From Bin87 sp965222895 (GTDB taxonomy: Bacteria > Chloroflexota > Dehalococcoidia > Lucifugimonadales > UBA3495), in assembly GCA_965222895.1 (NCBI GenBank), contig CBDCVB010000001.1, positions 806,001-870,000 on the forward strand: DNA of 64,000 nt. The letters run 5' to 3'. Positions 52,368 to 62,763 of the stretch are shown in pieces. The first letter of the stretch is position 1. The number at the start of each line of letters is the position of its first letter. The position numbers and the translations under genes are program-made. The notes under the pieces were generated by a model. That model was not told where the DNA came from, made no database searches, and saw nothing but the letters and a program-made list of their open reading frames with translations.

Positions 52368-53601
52368 CAGGGCAATCGCGTCTTATCCGAGGAGTACTTT
52401 TAGTAGGTAGTCTTCACGCCAACCGGCGTTGAGCCGTTTGCCCTGGATGCCCACTTTGATGCTGTTTTCGTTTTTCAGTAGATTGTGGGAGATCTGACGC
52501 AGGGTGGCCAGATTCTGCGGCCCGTGGTCTTTGCGCACTCGGCACTGATCTTCTCGAAAGGTTACATCCAAAGTCCAGTGCAGTGAGTTCTCGATGCTCC
52601 AATGGCTCCTGACGGCAGCCAGCAGTTGTCCTGCTGGGGCTGGCAGGCTGCTGATGTAGTAGCGAGGTTGACTGATCGCGCCGGCTGCGGTCTCACGATG
52701 GCCGACCACTTTGATGGCGGCCTTCAGTTGGGGCCATTGCCCGTGAGGGTTGATGTAGTCCAGGCAGTCCGTCGCGGTGATGGTCCAGCATTCCCGCCGT
52801 TCCACCCGTCCGTGTCCCTTGTTCACGGTCTGGGAGTAGTCGTAGGGCACCCCGTCAAAGCCCAACGCCTCCGCCCCCTCGAACAGGTCTCGGATGCCCT
52901 CGTGGAGTTGACCCTGGTTCTCCTTCACCGCCAGGACGTAATTGGCCCCGCCGTCTGTGATCTGCTGGGCAATCTCCCGCTGGCAGCCCATGGCGTCAAT
53001 GGTCACGATGCAGCCGTGCAGATCCAGCAAGTCCAGCAGTTGGGGAATGGCGGTGATCTCATTGGACTTCTCCGCCGTCCTGACCTGCCCCAACGTCAGG
53101 GTGTTCTGCGTAGCCCAGGCGCTGACCAGATGCATGGCTCCCTTGCTCCCCGCCCGGTCGTAGGACCGTCGGGCCGTCTTGCCGTGAATGGCGACCACCT
53201 CACCGGGCAGCAGTTCGGCGATGGCCTGGGTCCAAGACACGAAGCAGTTCTGGAATTGGGCTGGGTCCAGACGCGCAAAGACATCGCCGAAGGTGTCATG
53301 GGAGGGGACACCGTTGGGCAATTCCAGGAAGGTTTGAAACCATTCCAGCTTGCTCTTGCCAAAGAGTTCCACATGGACCCAGGAATCGGCTCCGCAGATG
53401 GCGGCGCAGATGGCGATGGCTATAATATCCACCAGCTGGTGGCGTCGGGTCCGTTCCACCCGTGGGTCGTCCAAGTCGTCGAAATGGTCCAAGATCGATA
53501 CGTGATGTGATTCTGCCATGGCCCGTCGCCCTCTCTAGTTTTATCGAATCAGCCAACATTAGCATAATTCAAAAAATTACCATTAAGACGCGATTGCCCT
53601 G
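52368..53601 (-). mobile_element. Complete ISAs1-family insertion sequence
   Basis: Perfect 18-bp inverted ends CAGGGCAATCGCGTCTTA (52368-52385) and the complement at 53584-53601. The 10-bp direct repeat GTGCATCCTG flanks it (52358-52367 and 53602-53611). It interrupted a CCTGTGCATCC dispersed repeat. Length 1234 bp. Confidence 0.93.
52383..53519 (-). CDS. ISAs1 family transposase
   Basis: A 378-residue transposase. Typical strings are HFDDLDDPRVERTRRHQLVDIIAIAICA and WVHVELFGKSKLEWFQTFLELPNG at the N-terminus, the catalytic DxK-type VAIHGKTARRSYD, VTIDAMGCQREIAQQI (second Asp) and HWSIENSLHWTLDVTFREDQCR (Glu). It looks intact. Confidence 0.95.
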   Translation of the reverse strand: MAESHHVSILDHFDDLDDPRVERTRRHQLVDIIAIAICAAICGADSWVHVELFGKSKLEWFQTFLELPNGVPSHDTFGDVFARLDPAQFQNCFVSWTQAIAELLPGEVVAIHGKTARRSYDRAGSKGAMHLVSAWATQNTLTLGQVRTAEKSNEITAIPQLLDLLDLHGCIVTIDAMGCQREIAQQITDGGANYVLAVKENQGQLHEGIRDLFEGAEALGFDGVPYDYSQTVNKGHGRVERRECWTITATDCLDYINPHGQWPQLKAAIKVVGHRETAAGAISQPRYYISSLPAPAGQLLAAVRSHWSIENSLHWTLDVTFREDQCRVRKDHGPQNLATLRQISHNLLKNENSIKVGIQGKRLNAGWREDYLLKVLLG

Positions 53602-53677
53602 GTGCATCCTGTGCATCCATGTTTAAAATGTCTACCCCTCGTCGCCTATCTTCAGCAGGCTCAGGAAGGTTTCCTAG

Positions 53678-54516
53678 GGGGTGTCGTCAAAATGGCGGCA
53701 GGGTGGTAAATTGCTGGAAATGGGGAGAGTGTGGGAGGTGAGGGTATGACGGCAGCGCACCGGCGCCACGATATGACCGATGACGTTTGGGAGCGGTTGA
53801 GGCCGCATTTGCCCGGGGGAGCGCAAGAGAGGCCGACCGGCCCAGGACAACCGGCGGTTTATCGACGCCGTGTGCTGGATACTGCGCACCGGCGCGCCTT
53901 GGCGCGATTTGCCCCCGGACTACGGAGACTGGAAGAACACCCACCGCCGCTGCTGCCGCTGGCGGGACCGGGGGGTGTGGGCCGGACTGTTGGAGGCAGT
54001 GATTGATGACCCTGATTTCGAGTGGCCGATGATAGACGCCAGCTATATCAAGGCCCATCCCCACAGCGCCGGCGCCCAGGGCGGAAATCAGTCCATTGCC
54101 CGCACCAAAGGGGGCTGAACAGCAAGCTGCACCGGGCGGTGGACGCCCACGGAATGCCGGTAAGGCTGGCGGTGACCGAGGGTACGGTTGCCGACTGCTC
54201 CCAGGCGTTGCCCCTGATTGAGGGCATAGCAGCGGAGTGCCTGCTGGCGGACAAAGCCGATGACACCAATGAAATCATAGCCACCGTCCGGGAATTGGGA
54301 ATGGACCCGGTGATACCGCCCAAAAGCAACCGGAGAGAAAAGCGGGACTATGACCGGGCGCTGTACCAGCTGCGGCGCCTGGTGGAGCACGGATTCCTGG
54401 AGTTCAAGCAGTGGCGCGGAGTGGCAACCCGGTATGCCAAAAAGACGGCGTCATACTTGGCGGCCTGCCAACTCCGCGCAGTGATGATCTGGAGCAAACT
54501 CTTTTGACGACACCCC
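53678..54516 (+). mobile_element. IS5-family element with degraded transposase
   Basis: Perfect inverted ends GGGGTGTCGTCAAAA (53678) and its complement (54502-54516). The 4-bp target duplication CTAG is at 53674-53677 and 54517-54520. Length 839 bp, as expected for this group. Confidence 0.92.
53746..54507 (+). pseudogene. IS5 family transposase, two frame changes
   Basis: Starts MTAAHRRHDMTDDVWERLRPHL behind GGGAGG. A run of five G at 53815-53819 shifts the frame, after which a second frame reads ERKRGRPAQDNRRFIDAVCW and WRDLPPDYGDWKNTHRR. A further shift occurs at AAAGGGGGC (54107-54115), a plausible programmed -1 site. The last part reads LNSKLHRAVDAHGMPVRLAVTEG and ends with TRYAKKTASYLAACQLRAV. 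The first shift needs an extra base (five G where four would keep the frame), so this copy is probably dead. Confidence 0.85.
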
Positions 54517-54520
54517 CTAG

Positions 54521-55107
54521 GCAGAAGGCGGCCGGTCGCCACCATGCTGGCTGAGCGAGGTTTCCTCCTCCGCGCAGCCAAGACACCCCGGTCAGGTGTA
54601 AACCAATTGGTGAGGTCGGCCGGCCACCTTCTACCTTGGAACCGGAGCCCAGTCTGCACCGCTCCCAATGACCAAAATAGGCTTCACACCCGGGCTCTAG
54701 TCCTTGACTACTTCAGCCTTCGACATCCCTTCAATTCCCCAATAGGAACCCAGGCAGGCGCATCGTTGTAATAAGGCAGAAGCCAGATCACCAGCGAGGA
54801 ACTGGGCGAAGTTTATATTCCGCAAAGACATATTCAGTTCTCCTTGGCACGGTCTGGATTTAGCGGCAAAAAAGGCCAAGCTGCGAAACATGGCTTATCC
54901 TGTTGCAGCTGTGGCCAGCGGGATTCTATGCGAGACCTGCCACCGGGCCCACTCGTTAGCCTAACCCCGGGCAAATCAATTTGCCTGGGGCTCTTTCAGA
55001 AAGTTCCGGTAATTAGCCTTCCTGGTTTTTCGGGAATCTCCATCGACCACATTGGGTTAGAATAAGGTGACTTAACCTTAAGACAGCCATAGCCGGGAGG
55101 TGATTCA
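54521..55107. other. Intergenic region before the CoA-transferase gene
   Basis: About 590 bp. No gene could be supported on either strand. GGGAGG at 55096-55101 is the ribosome site of the next gene. Sequence style differs from the left part of the window (less third-position G+C bias), which continues into the CoA-transferase. Confidence 0.5.
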
Positions 55108-57429
55108 ATGGTGCAGGCCGGAGCAGAAGCGCCAACTACACCGGGAGCTTTGTCAGGAATCCGAGTGTTGGACTTCACCTGGGTCCGGGCGGGTCCTTGG
55201 TGCACCCGATGGCTGGGGGCGCTGGGAGCCGAGGTTATCAAGGTTGAATGGCCCCAGAGCCCCAATACTCGGGGCAACAACATTGCGACTGGAGCGGGTA
55301 CCCCCGAGGGCCTGCCCGCCAATCTCAACACCAACGGCCATTTCAGCGACACCAACTCCAACAAGCTGAGCGTCACCCTGAACACTCGTACAGCCCGAGG
55401 CATTGACCTTACCCGGCGCTTGGTGGCCATGTCCGACATCGTCATCGAGAACTTCGCCTACGGTGTATTGGAGCGGTGGGGTCTGGGCTACGAGGATATG
55501 AAGAAGCTCCGGCCTGACATCATTTACCTCTCCATGTCCGGCTTCGGCCACACGGGTCGGGACAGAGACTATCAAACCATGGGAGCCATTGCGCAAGCCC
55601 TGTCCGGTTTGACCTACACGTCGGGCCTGCCGGACCAGCCACCCGCTGGTTGGGGCTGGTCCTACCTGGACGACACCGGTGGCTTATATGGGGCCATGTA
55701 TGCTCTGAGTGCGATTTACCATCGCAACATGACCGGTCAGGGACAGCATGTCGACAGTTCCCAGTGGATCATCGGCGTACCCCTTAATGGCCCCGCTTTT
55801 CTGGACATCCAGGCCAACGGTCGTTCCACCATGCGAAAGGGTTACCCGCCGGGCAACCGCGCTCACTGGCCTGGCACGCCCCTGGTGAACAACTACCGGG
55901 GGCGGACCGGGGCGCCGCACAACGCTTACAAGACCAGTCCGGCGGAGTACAACGACTGGTGTGCCCTAGTCTGCTTCTCCGACTATGAGTGGCGGAAGTT
56001 AGTGGGGGTAATGGGCTCTCCCAGTTGGGCCACCGGCGAGAAGTTTGCCACCCTTGAAGGTCGCCTGGAGCACCAGGAAGAGATGGACCAGGGGATAGAG
56101 GCGTGGACCAAGACTCTGGGCAAGTACGAGATCATGGAGCAGTGCCAGGCGGCGGGAGTACCCGCCATGCCCGTTCAAAGCAGCCAGGACCGGGTGGACA
56201 ACGATCCCCAGCTCAGGCATCGAGAGATGTACCGGGACGTGAAGCATCCCGCGCTGGGGACCTGGCCCCTTCAGAACGCTCCCTTCAAGATGTCGGAGAC
56301 GCCTGCAATCAACAGCCGGTCAGGTCCCCTGATCGGCGGGCACAACAAAGAGGTGTTTCAGGGGTTGTTGGGCATCAGTCACGAGATGCTGGTGAGCGGC
56401 TTCGCCGACGGCACCTTCTGGCCAAAGGACCTCAGTATGGAAGATTATCCCTACTTCAAGGAGATGATGGAGGATGCCTCGCCCGTACAGTGGAGTGGGA
56501 ATGAGCCGATAGCGAATCCCGCTCCGGCGCCGGCGCGGACGCCGGACCGGAACTCTGCGGGGGCCTTTGGGGGGCTGCGGGTGCTGGAGCTCGCCGATGA
56601 GAAGGGGCAGTGGTGTGGCAAGCAGATGGCTGACATGGGAGCAGACGTCATCAAGATAGAGCCGCCCGGTGGCGAGGCAGCCCGGACCGTGGGGCCCTTC
56701 TACCAGGACATACCGAATCGGGAGAGGAGCCTTTACTTCTGGCATTACAACACCTCCAAGCGGGGGGTTACCTTGAATCTGGAGATGGAGGACGGGCGCC
56801 GGCTGTTCCGGCAAATGGCGGAGAAGGCGGATGTGATACTAGAGACCTTCAGACCCGGTTATCTGGCCTCCCTGGGGCTGGGGTACGAAGATCTAGCAAA
56901 GAGTAACCCTGGGCTGATTATGTGCTCACTGACCCCCTTTGGGCAGACCGGGCCGTGGCAGGACTTCCAGACCAGCGACCTGCTGCATCTGGCGGCGGGC
57001 GGACAGATGGCTAGGTGTGGCTATGACGACGACGTGGTGCCAGATGCACCGCCCATCGCTCCCGGAGGAGGGCAGGCTTGGCACATCGGAAGTCACTACA
57101 CCTACATCGCCATTACCGCGGCGCTGGTTAACCGGTCGGTGACGGCCTGGGGGCAGTACATAGATGCCTCGGTGCATGATGCCTGCGCGCTCACGACCGA
57201 GGGCCATGTGAACCAGTATATTTACAAAAGAGATGTGATTCCTCGTAGAACAGGAGGTGGCAACACTGCCACTGGGCCCAACGCCCAGGTCCTCTGTAAG
57301 GATGGAAAATACGTGAATGTCGGTCAGGTTACCCCGGAGCGGGTGCTGATGCTTGCGCCGTGGATGGATGAGCACGGCTTGGCGGGCGACCTACTGGATG
57401 AAAAGTACCGGGACCCAACGGTCATCGCC
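55108..57429 (+). pseudogene. Fused CaiB/BaiF CoA-transferase, 5' part (broken by IS66)
   Basis: Family III CoA-transferase with two CaiB/BaiF domains in one chain (about residues 15-430 and 470-774). Domain one opens GALSGIRVLDFTWVRAGPWC, has NKLSVTLNTR, and YLSMSGFGHTG. Domain two has VLELADEKGQWCGKQMADMGADVIKIEPPGGE, KRGVTLNLEMEDGR and SLTPFGQTGPW. The coding frame runs to 57429, where two IS66 elements were inserted. It resumes at 60350 and ends at 60703; the intact protein would be 891 residues. The catalytic Asp of each domain is expected just after the GxxG/SGFG strand but was not placed exactly. The present frame reads into the IS and stops at 57549. Confidence 0.88.
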
Positions 57430-58881
57430 GTAACTGTTCAGACTTGGTGGGGGAATTGGTTCAAAGAGGTTCGGGGATGGCTTGCGCGAGGGGTTGTGGT
57501 TATGTCATATAACGGGTATGAATCCGGAAATCGACCTGTCCACTGCTGACCGCGATGTGCTCATCGCCATCGTCATACGGCAGGAGGCCATCATAGCCCG
57601 ACAGCAGGCCATCATCGAGGGCCTGGAGCAACGGGTTGCTCAGCTGGAAGGGCGGGCCAAACCCAGTGGCGCCCGGGGGATGCCCGGTGTCAAACCCGAA
57701 GCCAGCCAGAAACCGGCCCAGCCCAAAGCGCCACGCCAGGGGCGGCCCCACGGCTTTGCCCGCCGTCGCATGACGCCCACCCGTCGGGTGGAGCATGTGG
57801 TGGACCACTGTCCCGACTGCGGAACGCTGTTGTCCGGTGGCTGGACCCAGCGCACGCGGGAGGTCATCGACCTGCCCCAGGTTCCGGCGGAAGTTACCGA
57901 GCACGTCTACATCGCCAGGGATTGCCCGGGGTGCCGACGCCGCTGCGTTCCCCCTGCACAAATGGACGGCGTGGTGATGGGCCAGCAGCGCCTGGGTATC
58001 AACCTGGTCAGTCTGATTGCCACGCTCCGAGAGGAGGCCCGACTGCCCATCGCCGTCATCCAGCGGTATCTGCACACCGTCCATGGGCTGAGCCTCAGCG
58101 TGGGAGCCATCATGGCGGCGGTGCATCGCACTGCGCAAAAGGCCCAGTCCGCAGTGGACCGGATTCTGGCCCAAGTCCGCGCCAGCCCAGTGGTCCATGC
58201 CGACGAGACCGGCTGGCGTGAGGATGGACACAACGGCTACGTGTGGACTTTCAGCACACCATCGGCGCGCTACTTCCTGCGGCGGGGTCGCAACAAGGAA
58301 GTGGTGGATGAAGCTCTGGGCGACACCTTCGCCGGCGTCCTGGTCAGCGACTTCTACGCCGCCTACCACCATTACGAGGGCCCCAAACAGCGCTGCTGGG
58401 TCCATCTGCTGCGGGACATCCACGACCTGCGAACCCTCTACCCCGATGACGCGCCACTGGCGCAGTGGGCCGACGCCGTCCACGAGATTTACGACCGGGC
58501 CAAAGCCAGCGCCCATCCCCAGACCAAGCGGCGACGCACCGCCCAACTGGCCCTGGAACGGCAGCTGCTGGCCATTTGCCAACCCTTCCTTCACGACCCC
58601 TCGGCAACCCAGGCCAAGCTATGCCGACGCATCGAGCGCCATATCAAAGAACTGTTCGTCTTCGTGGCCGAACCGGAGGCGCCACCGGACAACAACGCCG
58701 CCGAACGCAGCCTGCGCCACCTGGTCGTCAGTCGCAAGATCAGCGGCGGCACCCGGTCGCAACGGGGCAGCAGCAGCAAGATGACCCTGGCTTCCCTCTT
58801 CGGCACCTGGCGCGCCCAAGGACTGAATCCCCTCGCCGCTTGCCGACAACTGCTCACTTCCCCGCAACTCTGAACAGTTAC
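57430..58881 (+). mobile_element. IS66-family element, copy 1 (inserted second)
   Basis: 1452 bp with ends GTAACTGTTCAGA and the complement TCTGAACAGTTAC. The 8-bp duplication TCATCGCC is at 57422-57429 and 58882-58889. Confidence 0.95.
57518..58873 (+). CDS. IS66 family transposase (copy 1)
   Basis: A 451-residue single-ORF IS66 transposase. The N-terminus has a coiled coil (VIRQEAIIARQQAIIEGLEQ), then a basic region, the zinc-binding HCPDCGTLLSGGW and CPGCRRRC cysteines, the DDE motifs VHADETGWREDG and VLVSDFYAAYHHYEG, and the Glu in PDNNAAERSLRHLV. No frameshift. It differs from copy 2 at about ten residues (for example SVGAIM versus SAGAIM). Confidence 0.94.
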   Translation: MNPEIDLSTADRDVLIAIVIRQEAIIARQQAIIEGLEQRVAQLEGRAKPSGARGMPGVKPEASQKPAQPKAPRQGRPHGFARRRMTPTRRVEHVVDHCPDCGTLLSGGWTQRTREVIDLPQVPAEVTEHVYIARDCPGCRRRCVPPAQMDGVVMGQQRLGINLVSLIATLREEARLPIAVIQRYLHTVHGLSLSVGAIMAAVHRTAQKAQSAVDRILAQVRASPVVHADETGWREDGHNGYVWTFSTPSARYFLRRGRNKEVVDEALGDTFAGVLVSDFYAAYHHYEGPKQRCWVHLLRDIHDLRTLYPDDAPLAQWADAVHEIYDRAKASAHPQTKRRRTAQLALERQLLAICQPFLHDPSATQAKLCRRIERHIKELFVFVAEPEAPPDNNAAERSLRHLVVSRKISGGTRSQRGSSSKMTLASLFGTWRAQGLNPLAACRQLLTSPQL

Positions 58882-58890
58882 TCATCGCCG

Positions 58891-60342
58891 GTAACTGTTC
58901 AGACTTGGTGGGGGAATTGGTTCAAAGAGGTTCGGGGATGGCTTGCGCGAGGGGTTGTGGTTATGTCATATAACGGGTATGGATTCGGAAATCGACCTGT
59001 CCACTGCTGACCGCGATGTGCTCATCGCCATCGTCATACGGCAGGAGGCCATCATAGCCCGACAGCAGGCCATCATCGAGGGCCTGGAGCAACGGGTTGC
59101 TCAGCTGGAAGGGCGGGCCAAACCCAGTGGCGCCCGGGGGATGCCCGGTGTCAAACCCGAAGCCAGCCAGAAACCGGCCCAGCCCAAAGCTCCTCGCCAG
59201 GGGCGGCCCCACGGCTTTGCCCGCCGTCGCATGACGCCCACCCGTCGGGTGGAGCATGTGGTGGACCACTGTCCCGACTGCGGAACGCTGTTGTCCGGTG
59301 GCTGGACCCAGCGCACGCGGGAGGTCATCGAGTTGCCCCAGGTTCCGGCGGAAGTTACCGAGCACGTCTACATCGCCAGGGATTGTCCGGGGTGCCGACG
59401 CCGCTGCGTTCCCCCTGCACAAATGGACGGCGTAGTGATGGGCCAGCAGCGCCTGGGTATCAACCTGGTCAGTCTGATTGCCACGCTCCGAGAGGAAGCC
59501 CGACTGCCCATCGCCGTCATCCAGCGGTATCTGCACACCGTTCATGGGCTGAGCCTCAGCGCGGGAGCCATCATGGCTGCGGTGCATCGCACCGCGCGAA
59601 GGGCCCAGTCCGCAGTGGACCGGATTCTGGCCCAAGTCCGCGCCAGCCCAGTGGTCCATGCCGACGAGACCGGCTGGCGTGAGGATGGACACAACGGCTA
59701 CGTGTGGACTTTCAGCACACCATCGGCGCGCTACTTCCTGCGGCGGGGTCGCAACAAGGAAGTGGTGGATGAAGCTCTGGGCGACACCTTCTCCGGCGTC
59801 CTGGTCAGCGATTTCTACGCCGCCTACCACCATTACGAGGGCCCCAAACAGCGCTGCTGGGTCCATCTGCTGCGGGACATCCACGACCTGCGAACCCTCT
59901 ACCCCGATGACGCGCCACTGGCGCAGTGGGCCGACGCCGTCCACGAGATTTACGACCGGGCCAAAGCCAGCGCCCATCCTCAGACCAAGCGGCGACGCAC
60001 CGCCCAACTGGCCCTGGAACGGCAGCTGCTGGCCATTTGCCAACCCTTCCTTCACGACCCTTCGGCAACCCAGGCCAAGTTATGCCGACGCATCGAGCGC
60101 CATATCAAAGAGCTCTTCGTCTTCGTGGCCGAACCGGAGGCGCCACCGGACAACAACGCCGCCGAACGCAGCCTGCGCCATCTGGTCGTCAGTCGCAAGA
60201 TCAGCGGCGGCACCCGGTCGGAACGGGGCAGCAGCAGTAAGATGACCCTGGCTTCCCTCTTCGGCACCTGGCGCGCCCAAGGACTGAATCCCCTCGCCGC
60301 TTGCCGACAACTGCTCACTTCCCCGCAACTCTGAACAGTTAC
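58891..60342 (+). mobile_element. IS66-family element, copy 2 (inserted first)
   Basis: 1452 bp with the same ends as copy 1. Its 8-bp duplication CATCGCCG is at 58883-58890 and 60343-60350, offset by one base from the duplication of copy 1. Confidence 0.95.
58979..60334 (+). CDS. IS66 family transposase (copy 2)
   Basis: A 451-residue transposase nearly identical to copy 1, intact, with the same zinc-finger cysteines and DDE residues. Differences include MDSEID for MNPEID at the start, and IELPQ for IDLPQ. Synonymous changes are also visible, so the two copies are not a fresh duplicate of each other but separate arrivals of a diversified element. Confidence 0.94.
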   Translation: MDSEIDLSTADRDVLIAIVIRQEAIIARQQAIIEGLEQRVAQLEGRAKPSGARGMPGVKPEASQKPAQPKAPRQGRPHGFARRRMTPTRRVEHVVDHCPDCGTLLSGGWTQRTREVIELPQVPAEVTEHVYIARDCPGCRRRCVPPAQMDGVVMGQQRLGINLVSLIATLREEARLPIAVIQRYLHTVHGLSLSAGAIMAAVHRTARRAQSAVDRILAQVRASPVVHADETGWREDGHNGYVWTFSTPSARYFLRRGRNKEVVDEALGDTFSGVLVSDFYAAYHHYEGPKQRCWVHLLRDIHDLRTLYPDDAPLAQWADAVHEIYDRAKASAHPQTKRRRTAQLALERQLLAICQPFLHDPSATQAKLCRRIERHIKELFVFVAEPEAPPDNNAAERSLRHLVVSRKISGGTRSERGSSSKMTLASLFGTWRAQGLNPLAACRQLLTSPQL

Positions 60343-60349
60343 CATCGCC

Positions 60350-60703
60350 GAGAGCCAGTCACATATTCGCGGAATTTTGGTAAACTTCCTCGCCAACATC
60401 CCTCGGGACGAAGCCTACCACTGCTTGCAGAAGCGTGGCTCCAACACGGGGGCGATCCGTTCCCCGGACGAGGTCATGCAGGACCCTCACTTGGAGGACC
60501 GGAGGTTCTGGACAGATGTAGAATACCTGGAACTTGGCAAGACATTTCGACACCCAGGCTCAGGGGCCATCTTCAACGGCTCACCCTGGAGGATATCCCG
60601 GCGTGCGCCTCTCATCGGGGAGCACAACGAAGAGGTCCTGTGCGGGGAGTTGGGACTATCTAAGGCGGAGTTGGCCGTCCTAGCTGAGGGAGGTTCGGTG
60701 TAA
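60350..60703 (+). pseudogene. Fused CaiB/BaiF CoA-transferase, 3' part
   Basis: Continues the frame of 55108-57429 after removal of the IS66 pair: the codons join as TVIA then ESQSHIRGILVNFLANIP. The rest (AIRSPDEVMQDPHLEDRRFW, PLIGEHNEEVLCGELGLS) is the usual C-terminal part of CaiB/BaiF enzymes, ending at 60703. It has no ribosome site of its own. Confidence 0.88.
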
Positions 60704-60778
60704 CCCTGGTTTTCCTGCCGCAGCTAGAACCCTGTTCCGTCTCGCTTCAGCCCACAGCCCCTAATATTACAACGACGG

Positions 60779-61940
60779 TTAGGGAGGGATGCCGGAGGCG
60801 TCGCGACCGCAGGCGGCGCGGCGCTTGGCATGGGAGCGTCTGGCCCGCTCGTTGCACTCTTGCGTATCCTCGAGCCACCGCAGCAGCTCAGCCGGCCCGA
60901 ACCGTTCCCGGGGCAGCATCTCTCGCACCACCCGGTAGACCTGCGGCCGGGTGATCCGGGGCATCTTTTTCCCCCAATCCTGTTGCAGGCTCAGCAGAAA
61001 CGCGCCGCCCAGCAGGCAGAGGGCCAAGTGATGATGCCAGCCCGCCCAGGTGCGGGTCTCGTACTCGTCCAGCCCCACATCGCTCTGCTCAGTCTCGAAC
61101 TCCGTTTCGATACGCCACCGCGACCCTCCCACGTAGGCCAGGGTCTCCAGGGGAGTGTCCTCCGGAGCGTTGGACAGGTAGTAGCGCGGCTCGCTGCCGT
61201 CCAGATTCCGGCGGTAAATGGCCCAGTGGATTGCGCCGGGCTTCCGCCGGTTGGTGGGACGCACCCGCTGGGCGCTGAACCGGTAGCTGCGGGGACCCTG
61301 GCTACCTTCGGCCACCGTTATCTCCTGCCAGGCTGCTTCCGGTATTGCGGCGGCCCTTTCTCCCATTGTCCGCCGCTGCCCGCCCACCAGCCTGGGTTTG
61401 CGGGGCGCCCCCCGGCCCTGGTAGGCCGGACTGGTCCGCGCGAGCTCCTCAGGCCACACCGTAAAGCCCGCCGGAACGTCCAGGACGTAACGCATCCCCA
61501 GGGCCGCCAGTCCCTCCCGGAAGGACGGCGACATCCCGAAGGCATCATCCCCGGCAACCCAGCCCGCCCTCAGATGGCCCCGCTCCAGGGCCCGCTGCAG
61601 CAGCTCCAACGCCAACTCCGTCTTCGACCGGTAGCCCTGCCTCTCCTCCGGCACCCGTGCCGCCTGGCACCGGTCCTGGTCCGAGGTCCAGCTCTCCGGC
61701 AGATAAAGCCCTTTGTCCATCAGGGCCCGTCCCAGCGGGCTGACATAGGCCAGAAACATCCCAGCCTGGCAGTTGGCCACCTTGCCCAGCCGGCCACAGT
61801 ACTGCCGAGCCACTCCCACCGACTTCACCCCCCTGCTTGGGGAAGTCGCTGCTGTCCACCACCCACACCCCCTCCGGATGTCCCAGCCGGGGCGCCAGGT
61901 ACTCTTGGAGCCGGCCCATCACCCCGTCGTCGTCCCAAGG
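60779..61940 (-). pseudogene. IS701-family transposase, N-truncated and frameshifted
   Basis: The C-terminal 340 codons read KSVGVARQYCGRLGKVANC, LYLPESWTSDQDRC, GWVAGDDAFG (a DDE Asp) and GSRWRIETEFETEQSDVGLDEYE, which is IS701. The upstream part, LGHPEGVWVVDSSDFPKQG, is in another frame; a run of six C at 61828-61833 (five would restore the frame) separates them. Only the codons after about 61940 are present, so the N-terminal half is lost where it meets the IS21 fragment. Not functional. Confidence 0.82.
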
Positions 61941-62763
61941 TGTCCCGCGTCAAGCATTCTTGCCGGTTGGCGTCAATCAGTTTTGGCCGGTTCACCTCCT
62001 CGGCCTGGCCCCGTTGCTGGGCCGCGTTGGTGCGGTAGCTGGGGACGTCAAACTCCAGGATTACGGAGTGATGCACCACCCGGTCAATCGCCGCGGCGGT
62101 GGCCATGGGGTTGGCAAAGATGCGTTCCCACTCCGAGAAGACCAGGTTGGACGTGATGCCCAACGACCTCCGTTCGTAGCGTTCGGCGATTAGGGTGAAG
62201 AGGACCTCGGACTCCTCGGCGCCCTGGGGCAGGTAGCCCAGGTCATCAAGGAGGAGGAAGTCGAAGTTGTCCAGCTTGCGCAGTCGCCGGGGCAGATCCA
62301 GGTCGCGTTTGGCGGCGAGGAGTTCCTGCACCAGGCGGTAGGCCGGTGCGAAAAGGACGGAGTGGCCAGCTTCCACTAGCCGGTGCCCCAGGGCGCACCG
62401 GGCGTGTGTCTTGCCGGTGCCGGGCAGACCGAAGGCCAGCACGTTGACGCCGCGCTCGACGAAGCTGCCCTGGGCCAGTTGGTCCAGCTGCTGGCGTAGC
62501 GCCAGGGGGACCCGATGGTGCTCGAAGGTTTCCCAGGTCTTGCCTGAGGGCAGCCTGGATTCCCGGCGCAGCCGGTTGGTGCGCCGCTGTTTCCGATCTT
62601 CGGCTTCCTGTTCCAGTACTTCCAGGAAAGTTGCCAGGGCATCGCCGTGTCCAGCGGCGGTGAAACGGGCCACCGTCTCCGCAGCTACCGTGGGCAGCTT
62701 GAATTGGCCGCACAGTTGGCCGATGCGTTCTTGCATGACGCTGGTGTCCATCATCATGCGCAC
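61941..62763 (-). CDS. istB: IS21 IstB-like ATPase, fused end
   Basis: AAA+ helper ATPase of IS21-type elements. Walker A is GLPGTGKTHARCALG and Walker B LLLDDLGYLPQ. The N-terminus (QLCGQFKLPTVAAETVARFTAAG) and C-terminus to RPKLIDANRQ match IstB. The frame then runs on for about 40 codons to 61825 through IS701 sequence in the wrong frame, so the true C-terminus is truncated or altered. Its ATG overlaps the end of istA by 10 bp. Confidence 0.85.

Noticed and set aside
47785..53626. CRISPR array suggested by repeated CCTGT and CATGGATGG strings
   Set aside because: Copies are irregularly spaced, in both directions, without constant-length spacers or cas genes; they are dispersed repeats.
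57500..60055. Two 364-codon minus-strand frames opposite the IS66 transposases
   Set aside because: Antisense frames of duplicated genes; their similarity reflects the IS copies.
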